From Patulibacter americanus DSM 16676 (GTDB lineage Bacteria; Actinomycetota; Thermoleophilia; Solirubrobacterales; Solirubrobacteraceae): DNA of 64,000 nucleotides. Below the pieces are notes generated by a model. That model was given only the letters and a program-made list of their open reading frames with translations, had not been told where the DNA came from and did no database searches. Of this stretch, positions 63,248-64,000 are shown piece by piece. The position numbers and the translations under genes are program-made. The stretch is taken from positions 62,001-126,000 of the forward strand of contig NZ_ATUD01000013.1 in assembly GCF_000420025.1 (NCBI RefSeq). The letters run 5' to 3'. Position 1 is the stretch's first letter. Each line of letters opens with the position of its first letter.

Positions 63248-64000
63248 TCACGTGGTCTTGAGCTGCCAGTACGCCCGCGGGTCACGCGTGGACTTGCCGA
63301 TCCATTCGACGATTCCGGCATCCCGCAGCGCAGCGAGCTCACGCTGCGCGGTGGGTCTCGACATCCCGATTCGTTCGGTGAGCTCTCCGGTGCTCAAGCG
63401 TCCGCTCTCGCGGAGCGCGCGGGTGATCGCCCGGGCGTGTTCTGGCATGCGCGACTCGAGCGCTCGATCTACGGGGTCCGCGGACAGCGTGAGTTGCACG
63501 CTCCCCGACGTCTGGTGGTAGACGGGGTCGACCAAGCCGGCCTGCCGCATCTCTTCGAACATGCGCCGGACGCCTTCGCCCAACTCCTGCCCGAAATGCA
63601 GGTCGGCACAGACCCGGGCGATGCGCGGATTGCGCGCGAATCGGGTGGCGTTCGCCGGATCGGTGAGGTCGACCAGGCCCGGGAACCGCCCGGGGCTGGA
63701 GATCTCGATGCGATCGTCGAAGATCTCGACGCGAATGTGGTCGCCCGCGACGCTGTAGGACCTGTGGACGACGGCGTTGACGAGACCCTCGAGCCAGGCG
63801 TCTTCCGGGACCAACGGAACGTCAGCGAACCTGCCGTCTTGGAGCGCCCGACGTTTCGGCTGTCGATCCGCGATGGCGCGGCGCGCGCCGGCAAGGAGCT
63901 CAGGAATCGGGCCCTCGATGCGCTCGTCGTTGAGCATCTGCTGCCGCGCCCCGGTGCCGCGCTCGCGTCCGCGGTAGCGGATGACACGTACGAACGTCTC
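63248..64000 (-). CDS. ATP-binding transcriptional regulator (AlbA_2/HATPase_c_4-type), partial
   Basis: The gene runs off the right edge; 250 codons (63248-63997 before the stop) are visible and lack the N-terminal domain. The frame stays open to 64000, reading VRVIRYRGRERGTGARQQ just before an internal Met. HATPase_c_4 region: RIEGPIPELLAGARRAIADR, LEGLVNAVVHRSYSVAGDHI, VEIFDDRIEISSPGRFPG and FGQELGEGVRRMFEEM. A C-terminal winged helix follows (LSTGELTERIGMSRPTAQREL). Proteins of this type, often called RecG-like or Schlafen-AlbA_2 regulators, are common near phage defence and toxin-antitoxin genes. Confidence 0.82.
   Translation of the reverse strand, partial: ETFVRVIRYRGRERGTGARQQMLNDERIEGPIPELLAGARRAIADRQPKRRALQDGRFADVPLVPEDAWLEGLVNAVVHRSYSVAGDHIRVEIFDDRIEISSPGRFPGLVDLTDPANATRFARNPRIARVCADLHFGQELGEGVRRMFEEMRQAGLVDPVYHQTSGSVQLTLSADPVDRALESRMPEHARAITRALRESGRLSTGELTERIGMSRPTAQRELAALRDAGIVEWIGKSTRDPRAYWQLKTT

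Overview
The window is high-GC DNA holding the chromosome-origin neighbourhood of a Gram-positive-type actinobacterium. The gene order dnaA-dnaN-recF-dciA-gyrB-gyrA on one strand facing rpmH-rnpA-yidD-yidC-khpB-rsmG-parA-parB on the other, the FHA/PP2C/SEDS/PBP/kinase operon, and the family of large secreted beta-rich proteins ending in a basic sandwich module suggest class Thermoleophilia, probably Solirubrobacterales (Patulibacter/Conexibacter-like). The lineage is inferred from gene content and protein style, not from an rRNA gene (none is present).

Layout. 1-5601 (minus): a cell-division and signalling operon read kinase -> fhaA -> fhaB -> pstP -> ftsW/rodA -> PBP, joined mostly by GTGA overlaps. 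5885-8495 (plus): a membrane CARDB-like protein, a DUF4446 protein and an HNH endonuclease. 8496-9234 has no protein gene but carries an extended Shine-Dalgarno element and hairpins. 9235-21036 (minus): a secreted purple-acid-phosphatase-like enzyme, then gyrA, gyrB, dciA, recF, dnaN and dnaA; weak DnaA boxes lie between dnaN and dnaA. 21370-28322 (plus): rpmH to parB, with three parS sites at 25084-26636 around a gene-poor 1.1 kb stretch. 28405-36499: tRNA-Ile, a bifunctional-nuclease-family protein, a ddl/aminotransferase pair on the minus strand, then a phosphatase/GtrA/glycosyltransferase operon. 36500-38213: a convergent gap with tandem palindromes, a YmdB-type phosphodiesterase and a TPR protein. 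38402-51645 (plus): an ABC exporter, heme genes (hemB, a fused siroheme-decarboxylase-like protein, hemL), a Bacillus-type cytochrome bc complex, a polyprenyl synthase, tatA-tatC and a TPR-like membrane protein. 51694: tRNA-Lys followed by a 1 kb gene-poor tract. 52821-60528: four secreted proteins. 60885-64000: an unknown protein and a degraded island with two antitoxin genes whose toxins are reduced to short remnants, a DUF4143 fragment and a truncated ATP-binding regulator.

How the parts fit. Genes run mainly away from the 19.4-26 kb region on both sides, as expected if replication starts there; ParA/ParB and the parS sites mark the segregation locus. The heme genes feed the Rieske/cytochrome bc genes, and the Tat genes nearby could export the Rieske protein, which has a twin-arginine-like N-terminus. 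Several plus-strand genes have a TAnnnT-like -10 box ending exactly seven bases before the start codon, which points to leaderless mRNAs.

Most notable: recF has no ATG/GTG/TTG start and lies in frame behind the dnaN stop codon; the fused AhbA/AhbB-like protein between hemB and hemL; paired palindromes 21 bp apart at 36.65 kb; the leaderless-promoter pattern; and the island of toxin-less antitoxins at the right end.
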